A DNA stretch of 64,000 bases. Source: Zhongshania aliphaticivorans. GTDB lineage: Bacteria; Pseudomonadota; Gammaproteobacteria; Pseudomonadales; Spongiibacteraceae. Positions 44,720 to 53,909 of this stretch are shown piece by piece. The stretch lies in contig NZ_CACSIK010000001.1 of assembly GCF_902705875.1 (NCBI RefSeq), positions 1,047,994 through 1,111,993 on the forward strand, in the 5' to 3' direction. The notes under the pieces were generated by a model. It had not been told where the DNA came from. It made no database searches and saw only the letters and a program-made list of their open reading frames with translations. Position numbers and translations under genes: made by a program. Numbering within the stretch: the stretch's first letter is position 1; each line of letters starts with the position of its first letter.

Positions 44720-46501
44720 TTGAAAGCCACAAATACCCGAGACCCTGAATATTTTCACAAGGTGGTCGACTGCCAGTATGCCTGCCCGGCACATACGCCG
44801 GTTCCTGAATATATTCGATTAATAGCTGCTCAGCGTTATACCGATGCCTACATGATTAACTGGGAATCTAATGTGTTTCCCGGTGTGCTTGGTCGAACCT
44901 GTGACCGACCCTGTGAGCCTGCATGTCGGCGTGGTCGCATAGATGAAGAACCAGTCGCTATTTGTCGGCTAAAGCGTGTTGCTGCAGATAATAAGGGCGA
45001 CATTAGTGATCGTATGCCGCTTATCCCCAAAAAGAAGAATGGCAAGCGCATCGCATTGATTGGTGGTGGTCCAGCGTCGCTCACTGTGGCGCGAGACTTA
45101 ATGCCCCTTGGTTATAACGTGGATTTATATGATGACCAACGCGCCGGCGGTGGCTTTATGCGAAGCCAAATTCCGGCTTTTCGTTTGCCTGAAGAGGTGC
45201 TGAACGAAGAAGTAAATCGTATTTTGGATATGGGGGTGTTCACACATTTTAATCACTATGTAGATAGCCTCAATACACTCTTGGATAAACAATACGATGC
45301 TATCTTTGTAGGTAGCGGCGCACCCCGTGGTCGCGATTTAGATCTGCCAGGCAGAGAAGAAGCCGACGCCAATATTCATATCGGTATTGATTGGCTATCG
45401 AGTGTCGCCTTTGAACACCGCGAAAAAATTGGCAGGAAGGTCATCGTCCTTGGTGGCGGAAATACCGCGATGGATTGCTGTAGAACAGCGCGGCGTTTGG
45501 GCGGTGACGAAGTGAAAGTTATTGTGCGAAGCCCCTTTGCTGAGATGAAAGCTTCGCCGTGGGAAAAAGAAGACGCCGAGCATGAAGGTATTCCCATAAT
45601 GGATAATCATGTTCCGCAAGCGTTTATTGTTGAAGATGGCCGTTTAGTGGCAATGCGTTTTGATCGAGTAAAGGCTGAATACGATGATAATGGCCGACGC
45701 AAGTTAGTTTCAACCGGTGAGGAACCGGTGGTTGTTCCCTGTGATGATGTGCTGGTTGCGATTGGTCAAGAAAATTCATTTCCGTGGATTGAGCGTGACG
45801 GCGGCGTTGAGTTTGGCAAATGGGATATGCCGGTGGTGGATGAGCTGACCTTTCAGTCCAGTAATCCCCGAGTGTTTTTTGGTGGAGACGCCGCGTTTGG
45901 TCCTCAAAATGTGATTACGGCTGTGGCTCATGGCCATCAGGCCGCGATCTCAATTGACTTGTATTGTCACGGACAGTCCGTTGCCAAACGACCACCGCCT
46001 GGCGTGACCTTGGTGAGTCAAAAAATGGGCATTCATGAGTGGAGCTATGATAGCCAAGTCGAGAATGATGATCGCTATCAAGTTCCGCAGGCCGAATTGG
46101 AGCAAAGTCTAAGCAATCGCAAATTAGAAGTTGAGCTAGGCTACGATGCCAGCACTGCATTTCAAGAGGCGCAGCGCTGTTTAAATTGCGATGCACAAAC
46201 GGTGTTTACTGAAAAGTTATGTATTGAGTGTGATGCCTGCGTGGATATTTGTCCCACAGATTGCATTAGCATTGTTGTGAATGCGGAGGACGAGAACCTG
46301 CTTAGGCAAAGCCTAACCATGCCAGCCAATAATAAAGAACAAGATATTTATGTTTCGGAAGATTTACGCACTGGTCGAGCGATGATTAAAGACGAGAATG
46401 TGTGTTTGCACTGTGGCTTATGTGCTGAGCGTTGCCCTACAGCCGCATGGGATATGCAAAAGTTTTATTACTCTGTGAGTAAAGCGGGGAAAAGCATATG
46501 A
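44720..46501 (+). CDS. GltD-like flavin/Fe-S subunit of a 2-oxoacid oxidoreductase
   Basis: 593 residues from a TTG with a GAGGGGG site. N-terminal Fe-S region with Cys-rich 'CQYACPAHTPVPEY' and 'GRTCDRPCEPACRR', an FAD site 'IALIGGGPASLTVARDL', an NAD(P) site 'VIVLGGGNTAMDC', and a C-terminal two-cluster ferredoxin part ('CIECDACVDICPTDC' and 'CLHCGLCAERCPTA'). The first 450 residues match the small subunit of glutamate synthase. With alpha and beta oxidoreductase genes directly downstream (4-base overlap), it most likely passes electrons between NAD(P)H, the 2-oxoacid enzyme and possibly a ferredoxin. Confidence 0.87.
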   Translation: MKATNTRDPEYFHKVVDCQYACPAHTPVPEYIRLIAAQRYTDAYMINWESNVFPGVLGRTCDRPCEPACRRGRIDEEPVAICRLKRVAADNKGDISDRMPLIPKKKNGKRIALIGGGPASLTVARDLMPLGYNVDLYDDQRAGGGFMRSQIPAFRLPEEVLNEEVNRILDMGVFTHFNHYVDSLNTLLDKQYDAIFVGSGAPRGRDLDLPGREEADANIHIGIDWLSSVAFEHREKIGRKVIVLGGGNTAMDCCRTARRLGGDEVKVIVRSPFAEMKASPWEKEDAEHEGIPIMDNHVPQAFIVEDGRLVAMRFDRVKAEYDDNGRRKLVSTGEEPVVVPCDDVLVAIGQENSFPWIERDGGVEFGKWDMPVVDELTFQSSNPRVFFGGDAAFGPQNVITAVAHGHQAAISIDLYCHGQSVAKRPPPGVTLVSQKMGIHEWSYDSQVENDDRYQVPQAELEQSLSNRKLEVELGYDASTAFQEAQRCLNCDAQTVFTEKLCIECDACVDICPTDCISIVVNAEDENLLRQSLTMPANNKEQDIYVSEDLRTGRAMIKDENVCLHCGLCAERCPTAAWDMQKFYYSVSKAGKSI

Positions 46502-48360
46502 AACGCATAGAAGCCGTAAATGATTTTGTTATTAAATTTGCCAATGTTAATGGCACTGGTTCGGCCAGCGCCAACAATATGTTTGCAAAATCACTATTTA
46601 GAATGGGCTTGCCCATTAGCCCCAAGAATATATTTCCCTCAAATATTCAGGGTTTACCAACATGGTATGAAATTAGGGTTAGTGAAAAAGGTTATCTAGG
46701 TCGCCGCGGCGGCGTCGATATGATGGTATGTATGAACCCGCAAAGTATGGCGAAAGACATCCAAGAGGTGGAAGCGGGGGGGTACTTTTTTTATGACTCA
46801 AGCAAGCCGCTAGATATTCGCTTAATGCGTAGTGATATTCATTTTATTGGCGTACCTCTAAAAGACCTTTGCCAGCGAGAATACAGCGACGCCCGTCAAC
46901 AACAACTGTTTCGCAATATTATCTATGTCGGTGCCTTATCAGCGCTGTTAGATATTGAGTTTGAGGTGTTAACCGGTTTGGTGTCAGATCAGTTTAGGGG
47001 AAAAGAAAAGCTGATTACACCCAATGTTAGAGCTTTGGAAATTGGTTACCACTACGCCGTTGAACATTATCAATGCCCGCTGGGGATTCGTGTTGAGCGA
47101 CGTGATGCAGTGGGTGATCAAATTTTAATTGACGGCAACACTGCCGCCTCACTAGGGGCAATTTACGGTGGTGCAACTGTTGCAGCATGGTATCCCATTA
47201 CGCCGTCGACATCGGTTGTTGATGGCTTTGATAAATATTGTAAGCGTTTGCGAATCGACCCCGGTAGCGGCAGTAAAAACTATGCCATTGTTCAGGCCGA
47301 AGATGAGTTGGCTGCAATAGGTATGGTCATTGGTGCAAGTTGGAATGGTGCCCGAGCCTTTACCGCAACCAGTGGTCCTGGCATTTCGTTAATGAGTGAG
47401 TTTCTGGGCTTGGCGTATTTTGCTGAGATTCCAACCGTGCTTATCGACGTCCAGCGAGCAGGGCCTTCGACCGGCATGCCAACCCGTACTCAGCAATCTG
47501 ATGTGCTAGCTTGCGCCTATGCCTCACATGGCGACACCAAGCATGTGTTGTTGTTTCCTGCAACACCGCGTGAGTGCTTTGAAATGACTGCGCAGGCCTT
47601 TGATTTGGCTGAGACGCTGCAGACGCCGGTTATTATGTTGACTGATCTTGATTTGGGGATGAACGATAATATGTCGCCACCCTTAGTCTGGGATGATAAG
47701 CGCGAATATCAGCGTGGCAAAGTCTTCAATGAAGCGCAGCTAGAAGCTATGTCTGAGCGCTTTGGACGCTATCTTGATATCGATGATGATGGTATTTCCT
47801 ACAGAACTTATCCCGGTACCCACCCAAGTAAGGGTGCATTCTTTACCCGTGGCACCTCTAGGGATGAATATGCGGTATATACCGAAGATGGCGATGAGTA
47901 CGAGAAAAATATGCAGCGCCTGTTAAAAAAATGGGATACCGCCAAGAACCGTGTACCGATACCAGAGCTGATTGAATCCGCTAAAAAATCCACTTCCAAA
48001 GTGGGAGTTATACATTTTGGTACCAGCCGTGATGCGACACTAGAAGCGGTAGATGCACTGGCGGCAGAAGGCTATGCGATAGATACCCTACGGATTAAAG
48101 GTTTTCCATTCCATAAGTCGGTGGACGCCTTTATTGAAGCGCACGATACCGTGTTTGTTATTGATCAAAACCGCGATGCACAAATGCGGACCTTATTGGT
48201 TAACGAGTGCCTAGTGTCACCGCGTGATTTAATTTCAATCTTGAATTACAACGGCACACCCATAACGGCGCGTAAAATCAGAGACGACATTATTGCTGTA
48301 TTGCGCAGTGATAATGTCCGGCCGCTACATAAAAAAACACTGGCTAAGGAGTCTGTTTAA
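46498..48360 (+). CDS. 2-oxoacid:acceptor oxidoreductase, gamma-alpha subunit
   Basis: 620 residues. The N-terminal gamma domain (about 10-190, 'FANVNGTGSASANNMF') is fused to the alpha domain ('AWYPITPSTSVVDGF', 'EDELAAIGMVIGASWNGARAFTATSGPG', quoted as 'EDELAAIGMVIGA' and 'TATSGPG'), as in KorA-type enzymes. It forms the CoA- and thiamine-side pocket with the beta subunit for oxidative decarboxylation of pyruvate or 2-oxoglutarate. The start overlaps the upstream gene, and its stop overlaps the beta start by one base. Confidence 0.88.
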   Translation: MKRIEAVNDFVIKFANVNGTGSASANNMFAKSLFRMGLPISPKNIFPSNIQGLPTWYEIRVSEKGYLGRRGGVDMMVCMNPQSMAKDIQEVEAGGYFFYDSSKPLDIRLMRSDIHFIGVPLKDLCQREYSDARQQQLFRNIIYVGALSALLDIEFEVLTGLVSDQFRGKEKLITPNVRALEIGYHYAVEHYQCPLGIRVERRDAVGDQILIDGNTAASLGAIYGGATVAAWYPITPSTSVVDGFDKYCKRLRIDPGSGSKNYAIVQAEDELAAIGMVIGASWNGARAFTATSGPGISLMSEFLGLAYFAEIPTVLIDVQRAGPSTGMPTRTQQSDVLACAYASHGDTKHVLLFPATPRECFEMTAQAFDLAETLQTPVIMLTDLDLGMNDNMSPPLVWDDKREYQRGKVFNEAQLEAMSERFGRYLDIDDDGISYRTYPGTHPSKGAFFTRGTSRDEYAVYTEDGDEYEKNMQRLLKKWDTAKNRVPIPELIESAKKSTSKVGVIHFGTSRDATLEAVDALAAEGYAIDTLRIKGFPFHKSVDAFIEAHDTVFVIDQNRDAQMRTLLVNECLVSPRDLISILNYNGTPITARKIRDDIIAVLRSDNVRPLHKKTLAKESV

Positions 48361-49412
48361 TGACGTATATCCGCCCAGCATTTCGTCATCCAGAACTGCC
48401 ACGTAATGCACTTGGCTTTACCCGTAAAGATTATGAGGGAGCAATATCCACACTGTGTGCAGGTTGTGGTCACGACTCGATTAGCGCGGCCATTGTTCAG
48501 GCCTGTTTTGAATTATCGATTGCACCACATAAAGTCGCTAAACTATCTGGCATCGGTTGTTCATCGAAAACGCCAACGTATTTTTTGGGTAATTCCCACG
48601 GGTTTAACTCTGTTCACGGCCGTATGCCCTCGGTGGCAACCGGGGCCAACCTCGCTAACCGTGAATTGATATACGTTGGTGTGTCAGGAGATGGTGACAC
48701 CGCATCGATAGGTATGGGGCAGTTTACCCACGCCGTGCGTCGTAATTTGAATATGATGTATGTGGTTGAAAATAATGGCTGCTATGGTTTGACTAAAGGC
48801 CAAGATTCAGCAACAGCAGACATCGGTTCTGCGAGTAAAAAAGGAGAGCCCAATCCCTTTGAGCCCATAGACCTTGCTAGTGTTGCCTTGCAGTTGGGTG
48901 CCACATTTGTTGCGCGTAGTTTTTCTGGCGACAGACAACAATTAGTGCCTTTGATTAAAGCTGCTATTAGTCATCGTGGCTTTGCCTTTATCGACGTCAT
49001 CTCACCCTGTGTCACCTTTAATAACAACCCTAAATCTACCAAGGGTTATGAGCATGTGAGAGACCATTTAGCGGCGACAGGTACGGTTGATTATGTCCCT
49101 TTCAAGCAAGAAATTTCTACAGAATACGAGCAGGGGCAGTCTAAAGAGGTCACCCTGCATGATGGCTCTGTGGTTCACCTTCATAAAGCAGATCCCGAGT
49201 TAGACTTGAATAGTCGTCGTTCGGCATTGCGATTAATAAAAGACTATAAAGCAAAAGACCAAATTCTCACGGGCTTGTTATTTATGGATGAGAATTCACA
49301 GGATTTACACGAAATATTGGGTACAAGTAAAACGCCGCTACGGGACTTGAGTGCTGCAGAGTTATGCCCAGGACAAAAAGTGTTAGATAAGTTGAATGAG
49401 AGCTTGCGTTAA
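48360..49412 (+). CDS. 2-oxoacid:acceptor oxidoreductase, beta subunit
   Basis: 350 residues. Thiamine diphosphate site: 'CAGCGHDSI', 'GIGCSSKTP', then the Mg-binding 'GVSGDGDTASIGMGQ' to 'VENNGCYGLTKGQ'. KorB-type beta subunits end in a variable tail, as here. With the alpha subunit it should convert a 2-oxoacid plus CoA to acyl-CoA and CO2. The neighbours acnA and gdhA point to 2-oxoglutarate, but pyruvate or branched-chain acids cannot be excluded. Confidence 0.88.
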   Translation: MTYIRPAFRHPELPRNALGFTRKDYEGAISTLCAGCGHDSISAAIVQACFELSIAPHKVAKLSGIGCSSKTPTYFLGNSHGFNSVHGRMPSVATGANLANRELIYVGVSGDGDTASIGMGQFTHAVRRNLNMMYVVENNGCYGLTKGQDSATADIGSASKKGEPNPFEPIDLASVALQLGATFVARSFSGDRQQLVPLIKAAISHRGFAFIDVISPCVTFNNNPKSTKGYEHVRDHLAATGTVDYVPFKQEISTEYEQGQSKEVTLHDGSVVHLHKADPELDLNSRRSALRLIKDYKAKDQILTGLLFMDENSQDLHEILGTSKTPLRDLSAAELCPGQKVLDKLNESLR

Positions 49413-49477
49413 TTACTGAGATTAAGAAATATCAGTTATTTGTAGCTCAATTTTATGGTTATAGCGGTATTCATCCT

Positions 49478-50833
49478 ATGTTAGAAAAGCAGCATGTCGA
49501 TTTCGCTCAATTTATGGAGGGAGTCATTCGTCGTAATCCCGGTGAACTAGAGTTTCATCAAGCCGTACATGATGTCGCAAGCGATATTTTTGAATACATT
49601 GATGATAAGCCTGCGTACCACGAGGCCCAAATTTTACGTCGTTTAGCTGAACCAGATCGGGTGATCTCTTTTCGAGTTTGTTGGCAGGATGATCAGGGGA
49701 AGGTGCGTGTTCAGAGAGGCTATCGGGTTCAAAATAACAATGCAATAGGGCCTTATAAAGGTGGCTTACGATTTCATAAAAGCGTGAATCAGAGTATTTT
49801 GAAGTTTCTTGCTTTTGAACAAACCTTCAAGAATAGTTTAACCGGTTTACCCATGGGGGGTGGCAAAGGCGGTAGTGACTTTAACCCCAAGGGAAAGTCA
49901 GATAATGAAATAATGCGGTTCTGCCAGTCCTTTATGACTGAATTATATCGACATGTTGGAGAGGTCACCGACGTTCCCGCGGGGGATATCGGGGTTGGCG
50001 CTAAAGAAATTGGTTATATGTTCGGGCAGTATAAGCGGATTACCAATCGCTATGTTGGGGTGTTGACAGGCAAGGGCTTGAGTTGGGGTGGCAGTCTTGT
50101 TCGTACCGAGGCAACGGGTTACGGCTTAATTTATTTTGTAGAGAATATGTTAGCTCAGCGTACAGATAGTATATCGAATAAAACCATTTGTGTTTCTGGG
50201 GCCGGTAATGTGGCGCTTCACGCGGCAGAGAAAGCCATAACATTGGGTGCGAAGGTCATAACACTGTCAGATTCCAGTGGTTTTGTGCACGACCCGAGTG
50301 GATTAACTCAGAGTAAAATTGATTGGCTTAAACAGGTAAAAACCGATAAGCAAGTTTCTATTGCCCAATACACTGAACAGTTTTCTGAAGCGAGCTTCCA
50401 TCAGTCTGAAAAGCCTTGGCATATCCCTTGTGATATAGCGTTACCTTGTGCAACACAAAATGAAATCACTCAAGACGATGCGATCGCATTGATTAATAAT
50501 GGTGTTGAGGTGGTCGCAGAGGGTGCCAATATGCCGTGTGATACAGAAGCAGTTCGACTGTTTAGGGAGTCCAAAATTGCTTTTGGTCCAGCGAAAGCCG
50601 CCAATGCCGGCGGTGTTGCCGTATCGGGACTGGAAATGAGTCAGAACAGTGCTCGTATGTCTTGGGATGAAGCGAGATTACATGATTTACTTCGCGATAT
50701 TATGCGCTCCATCCACGACCGCTGTCGGGATTATGGTCAGCAACAAGGTGGTTATATTGATTACGCCAAAGGCGCAAATATAGCTGGTTTTAAGAAGGTT
50801 GCGGAAGCAATGCTTGCCTTCGGTATTGTGTAA
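49478..50833 (+). CDS. gdhA: NADP-type glutamate dehydrogenase
   Basis: 451 residues, the hexameric GdhA length. Substrate site 'GPYKGGLRFHKSVN' and 'LPMGGGKGGSDFNPKGKSD' with the catalytic Lys, 'PAGDIGVGAKEIGY', and the Rossmann 'VSGAGNVALHAAEKA'. A Ser/Asp-Ser after beta-2 ('LSDSSGF') fits NADP use. It interconverts 2-oxoglutarate and glutamate. It lies 65 bases after the oxidoreductase beta gene and has its own start region, so it may be part of the operon. Confidence 0.95.
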   Translation: MLEKQHVDFAQFMEGVIRRNPGELEFHQAVHDVASDIFEYIDDKPAYHEAQILRRLAEPDRVISFRVCWQDDQGKVRVQRGYRVQNNNAIGPYKGGLRFHKSVNQSILKFLAFEQTFKNSLTGLPMGGGKGGSDFNPKGKSDNEIMRFCQSFMTELYRHVGEVTDVPAGDIGVGAKEIGYMFGQYKRITNRYVGVLTGKGLSWGGSLVRTEATGYGLIYFVENMLAQRTDSISNKTICVSGAGNVALHAAEKAITLGAKVITLSDSSGFVHDPSGLTQSKIDWLKQVKTDKQVSIAQYTEQFSEASFHQSEKPWHIPCDIALPCATQNEITQDDAIALINNGVEVVAEGANMPCDTEAVRLFRESKIAFGPAKAANAGGVAVSGLEMSQNSARMSWDEARLHDLLRDIMRSIHDRCRDYGQQQGGYIDYAKGANIAGFKKVAEAMLAFGIV

Positions 50834-50869
50834 ATTACAAGCCACTTAATTTAGTTTTTTTGATTGATA

Positions 50870-50899
50870 CAGGCTTGCAGTGAGCTTCTAGCAAGCCTG
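50870..50899. terminator. Hairpin between gdhA and the acyltransferase gene
   Basis: CAGGCTTGC / GCAAGCCTG, a 9-bp stem with a 12-base loop between convergent genes. TGATTGATA flanks it on the left and is repeated on the right. There is no clear T-tract. Confidence 0.5.
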
Positions 50900-50936
50900 A
50901 TTGATAGTGACGTAAATAGCTTGACCGTATTAATGC

Positions 50937-51812
50937 CTACTTAGTGAGAAACTTTTTAATCAGGCCGCTTTGCGATTGTTCAGCATCACGTCGTACTAAT
51001 AGTGGCTCAAGCATGCCATGAATATCATCAGCAACCTGCTGCCGTAAATTAATCATAGTCTTTTGAGCAAGGCGTTTACCTTTGTAGCGACTCAAATCGA
51101 GTGGCTTACCATATTGCACATAACATTTTTGTGGCTTGGGGATGAGGGTGCCAAACAGGCCGCGCGGAATGGGGCCCATTAAATCAGTACGGGTATTTTC
51201 ATTAATGATGCCAAACCGAGTTAGGGTTCGCCCAAGCAAAGTCTTAGGTAGGTCTTCACCTTCTATTAGGTGATCATAGAACTCTTCAGGGCCAACGATG
51301 GCGGTAGGCACAATGGTGTAGCCATGCTTGGCTGCTAATTTAATAAAGCCGTAACGTTCTTTCCAGAGTAGCTGGTATTTTTTGTCGGCGGTTTTGGTGG
51401 CTTCATGGGCGCCGCCGGGGAAAACGATCAGGTCGCTGCCCTTGTTCATAAGTGCCGAGCAGACATCCGGATGACCAATAACAATACCTTGTTTCAAAAG
51501 CGCATTTTCGTTAATTGAATTCCACATAAACTTGTCGCTAAGTGCGCGAATAAACCGACCCTGCTCGGCGAGCATAGGTAGGCCAATGATGGGACCATCC
51601 ACTGCATACATGGCATGGTTGGCAACAAATAGGCAAGGCTGAGACGGAATGTTATCTACATCGATTAGCTCGGGTTGAAACATGCGCTTAATAATTTTAT
51701 AGCTAATATGCCTGAACTTCGACTTGGGTGGAGACACCTTAAGAGCTTTATCAATATAGCGTGTAAGGTTTTCACCGCTATAAGGTTCGGCATGTTTGTC
51801 AGTGAAAGCCAT
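50937..51812 (-). CDS. Lysophospholipid acyltransferase family protein
   Basis: 291 residues from the ATG at 51812 with AGGA six bases upstream. Acyltransferase motifs: 'VANHAMYAVDGP' (the variant H-x4-D block, 'NHAMYAVD'), the glycerol-phosphate region and 'VFPGGAHEATK'. The motif is closer to the diacylglycerol/ester-type subgroup of the 1-acylglycerol-3-phosphate acyltransferase superfamily than to PlsC. It is likely a cytoplasmic-side membrane enzyme of lipid synthesis; the acceptor is unknown. Confidence 0.8.
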   Translation of the reverse strand: MAFTDKHAEPYSGENLTRYIDKALKVSPPKSKFRHISYKIIKRMFQPELIDVDNIPSQPCLFVANHAMYAVDGPIIGLPMLAEQGRFIRALSDKFMWNSINENALLKQGIVIGHPDVCSALMNKGSDLIVFPGGAHEATKTADKKYQLLWKERYGFIKLAAKHGYTIVPTAIVGPEEFYDHLIEGEDLPKTLLGRTLTRFGIINENTRTDLMGPIPRGLFGTLIPKPQKCYVQYGKPLDLSRYKGKRLAQKTMINLRQQVADDIHGMLEPLLVRRDAEQSQSGLIKKFLTK

Positions 51813-51903
51813 GTAGGATCCTGTCCGATGTGTGAGCAACGGTGTATTTTAACAGAGCCCCAAGGTAATAGTCATTTTTCCTTGGGGGGGATGGAAGGCC
51901 GTT

Positions 51904-52383
51904 TTATTTTGCTAATAGTTCTTCTTGGTGATCTTGCCAACCAGGGCCGATTTCTACACGAACATTTTTTGCGGTAATAGGGTCTCCGCACTCGGAGCAA
52001 TGAGTGCGTGGTTGCATGATATGACCGCAATTTTTATGAATATGGATAATGGGTGCTCCGCGTTCATCACTCATGTATGTGTCACCCCAATTGACTAGGT
52101 TGAGTATTATTGGGTGTAACGCTAAACCTTTTTCACTCAGTCGGTATTCTTCCCGCAATGGTCGTTCTTGGTATGCGGATTTGTATAGCACGCCATTCTC
52201 TACTAACTTTTTTAGCCTTGCTGTGAGTAAGTGACGAGTAATACCAAGCCTCTTTTCAAACTGTTCGAAGCGTCTAACACCCAAAAAGCAATCCCTTAGT
52301 ATGAGCAGTGTCCAGCGGTCACCTATGACCGCGAGCGTGCGTGCCAGAGAGCAGGGTTGTTGGTCAAGCTGGTCCCAACGCAT
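51904..52383 (-). CDS. HxlR family transcriptional regulator
   Basis: 159 residues. A winged-helix HxlR domain (about 10-105) begins 'CSLARTLAVIGDRWTLLILRD' (core 'IGDRWTLLILRD') and has 'FEQFEKRLGITRHLLTARL' as the recognition helix region. A C-terminal tail with 'CGHIMQPRTHCSECG' (four Cys/His) looks like a small metal- or redox-sensing knuckle. It diverges from an SDR gene across two similar palindromes, its likely operators. Confidence 0.88.
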   Translation of the reverse strand: MRWDQLDQQPCSLARTLAVIGDRWTLLILRDCFLGVRRFEQFEKRLGITRHLLTARLKKLVENGVLYKSAYQERPLREEYRLSEKGLALHPIILNLVNWGDTYMSDERGAPIIHIHKNCGHIMQPRTHCSECGDPITAKNVRVEIGPGWQDHQEELLAK

Positions 52384-52424
52384 GTGCGTACCTCATCAGT
52401 AAGTTGGGTATAGGATAAATTGAC

Positions 52425-52469
52425 AAGTTCCAAAAAGGAACTTATATTCATCAGTTCTAAAAAAGAACT
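52425..52469. promoter_or_regulatory. Two tandem A5-centred palindromes, HxlR operators
   Basis: AAGTTCC-AAAAA-GGAACTT (52425-52443) and AGTTCT-AAAAA-AGAACT (52453-52469) share the same arm sequence and spacer. Their centres are 27 bases apart. They lie between hxlR and the SDR gene, ending 10 bases before the SDR start, so bound protein would block its transcription or translation start. Confidence 0.75.
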
Positions 52470-52479
52470 TAGGTGGTTT

Positions 52480-53220
52480 ATGACTGATACACCAAATATG
52501 ACGCCTGTGGCGGTCATTATCGGTGCGGGTGACGCAACTGGCGGCGCGATAGCGCGGCGCTTTGCTGAAGGTGGTTATTCCGTTGTAGCAACAAGGCGAA
52601 ATGCGGAGTCCTTAATGCCGTTGGTAGATGCTATTACATCTGAGGGTGGTGTTGCTTACGCCCGGGGCTGCGATGCGCGTAATGAAGAGGAAATGGTCGA
52701 CCTTTTTGATAACATCGAACAAGACATTGGCCCTGTTGAAGTTGTGATATTTAATATCGGCGCTAATGTCTTTTTTCCTATTGTGGAAACCACTACTCGG
52801 GTATATCGCAAAGTGTGGGAAATGGCGGCGTTTGCTGGTTTTATCACTGGTCGAGAAGCTGCTAAAGCTATGCTGCCTCGCCAAAAAGGCACAATTATTT
52901 TTACCGGTGCAACTGCATCTTTACGGGGTGGTAGTGGTTTCAGTGCTTTTGCCGGCGCTAAGTTTGCGTTGCGAGGTTTAGCGCAAAGTATGGCAAGGGA
53001 ATTAGGGCCGCAAGGTATTCACGTGGCTCATAGTATTATTGATGGGGCAATTGATACCGCTTTCATCCGCGATAATTTCCCAGATAAATACGCGACTAAA
53101 GCGCAATCTGGTATTTTAGATCCCGAGAATATAGCTGAACAATATTGGCAAATTCATCAGCAACCCAAAGATTGTTGGACACACGAATTTGATTTGCGTC
53201 CGTGGCTTGAAACGTTCTAA
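52480..53220 (+). CDS. SDR-family protein with Phe in place of the catalytic Tyr
   Basis: 246 residues from the ATG at 52480 with AGG six bases upstream; the longer frame would start inside the operators. The cofactor motif is atypical ('IGAGDATGGAIARRF'), and the active-site tetrad reads Ser in 'GATASLRGG' but 'FAGAK' with Phe157 and Lys161. The fold and the 'GIHVAHSIIDGAIDT' block are those of SDRs. The Phe variant recurs, from memory, in a subgroup of SDRs, so it may be a real variant and not decay. Under likely HxlR control with the next gene. Confidence 0.82.
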   Translation: MTDTPNMTPVAVIIGAGDATGGAIARRFAEGGYSVVATRRNAESLMPLVDAITSEGGVAYARGCDARNEEEMVDLFDNIEQDIGPVEVVIFNIGANVFFPIVETTTRVYRKVWEMAAFAGFITGREAAKAMLPRQKGTIIFTGATASLRGGSGFSAFAGAKFALRGLAQSMARELGPQGIHVAHSIIDGAIDTAFIRDNFPDKYATKAQSGILDPENIAEQYWQIHQQPKDCWTHEFDLRPWLETF

Positions 53221-53235
53221 TGAAGGATAAAAACA

Positions 53236-53820
53236 ATGGCTAAATCGATAGAATTTTATTTTGACCTAGGTAGCCCAGCCAGTTATGTGGCGTGGACTCA
53301 GCTGCCATTAATCGCACAGCGCACCGGAGCGGAATTAATATACAAACCCATGCTATTGGGTGGGGTTTTTAAAGCGACAGGTAATGAATCGCCGGCAATG
53401 ATCCCCTCCAAGGGGCGCTATATGAGGATGGATTTACAGCGGGCGGCAAAAGGCTATAACGTGGCTTTTAATTTTAATCCGCATTTTCCGATCAACACCC
53501 TTATGCTTATGCGGGGAGCCGTTGCTTATTTAGATACGCCGCGATTTGTTGATTACATGACCGCAGTTTATACGGCCTTATGGGTAGATGGCCGAAATAT
53601 GAATGACCCCGCAGATGTTGAAGTGGTGCTGTTGGCGGCGGGTTTTGATTTTGCCGAGGTGATGGCACTGTGTGCTGATGCTCAAGTTAAAAACCGTTTA
53701 AAAGATCTAACCCAAGAGGCTATCGACCGCGATATATTTGGTGCCCCCACTTGTTTTGTCGGCGATGAAATGTTTTTCGGTCAAGATCGCCTAGATATTC
53801 TAGAGCGGGCCTTACAATAA
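53236..53820 (+). CDS. 2-hydroxychromene-2-carboxylate isomerase-like (kappa GST/DsbA fold)
   Basis: 194 residues, 15 bases after the SDR gene. N-terminal 'IEFYFDLGSPASYVAWTQLP' holds the Ser13 of the kappa-class GSH site; 'GVFKATGN' and 'GAPTCFVGDEMFFGQDRL' are the HCCA isomerase blocks. The family isomerises ring-cleavage products in naphthalene degradation using GSH, but many members serve unknown reactions. It is in one operon with the SDR gene. Confidence 0.88.
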   Translation: MAKSIEFYFDLGSPASYVAWTQLPLIAQRTGAELIYKPMLLGGVFKATGNESPAMIPSKGRYMRMDLQRAAKGYNVAFNFNPHFPINTLMLMRGAVAYLDTPRFVDYMTAVYTALWVDGRNMNDPADVEVVLLAAGFDFAEVMALCADAQVKNRLKDLTQEAIDRDIFGAPTCFVGDEMFFGQDRLDILERALQ

Positions 53821-53909
53821 AATAATACAGACTTTGACACTAATGATGCGCTAAGCGCTTTTACTTCTCTTAGGACTGCAGTGATTGCCGCTTAGCGCTT
53901 TGTATTATT
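53821..53909. repeat. Nested inverted repeats after the isomerase gene
   Basis: Outer arms AATAATACA (53821-53829) and TGTATTATT (53901-53909), and inner arms GCGCTAAGCG (53848-53857) and CGCTTAGCGC (53889-53898), form a long stem with an internal loop. It is the likely terminator, or a short miniature inverted-repeat element. Confidence 0.6.
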
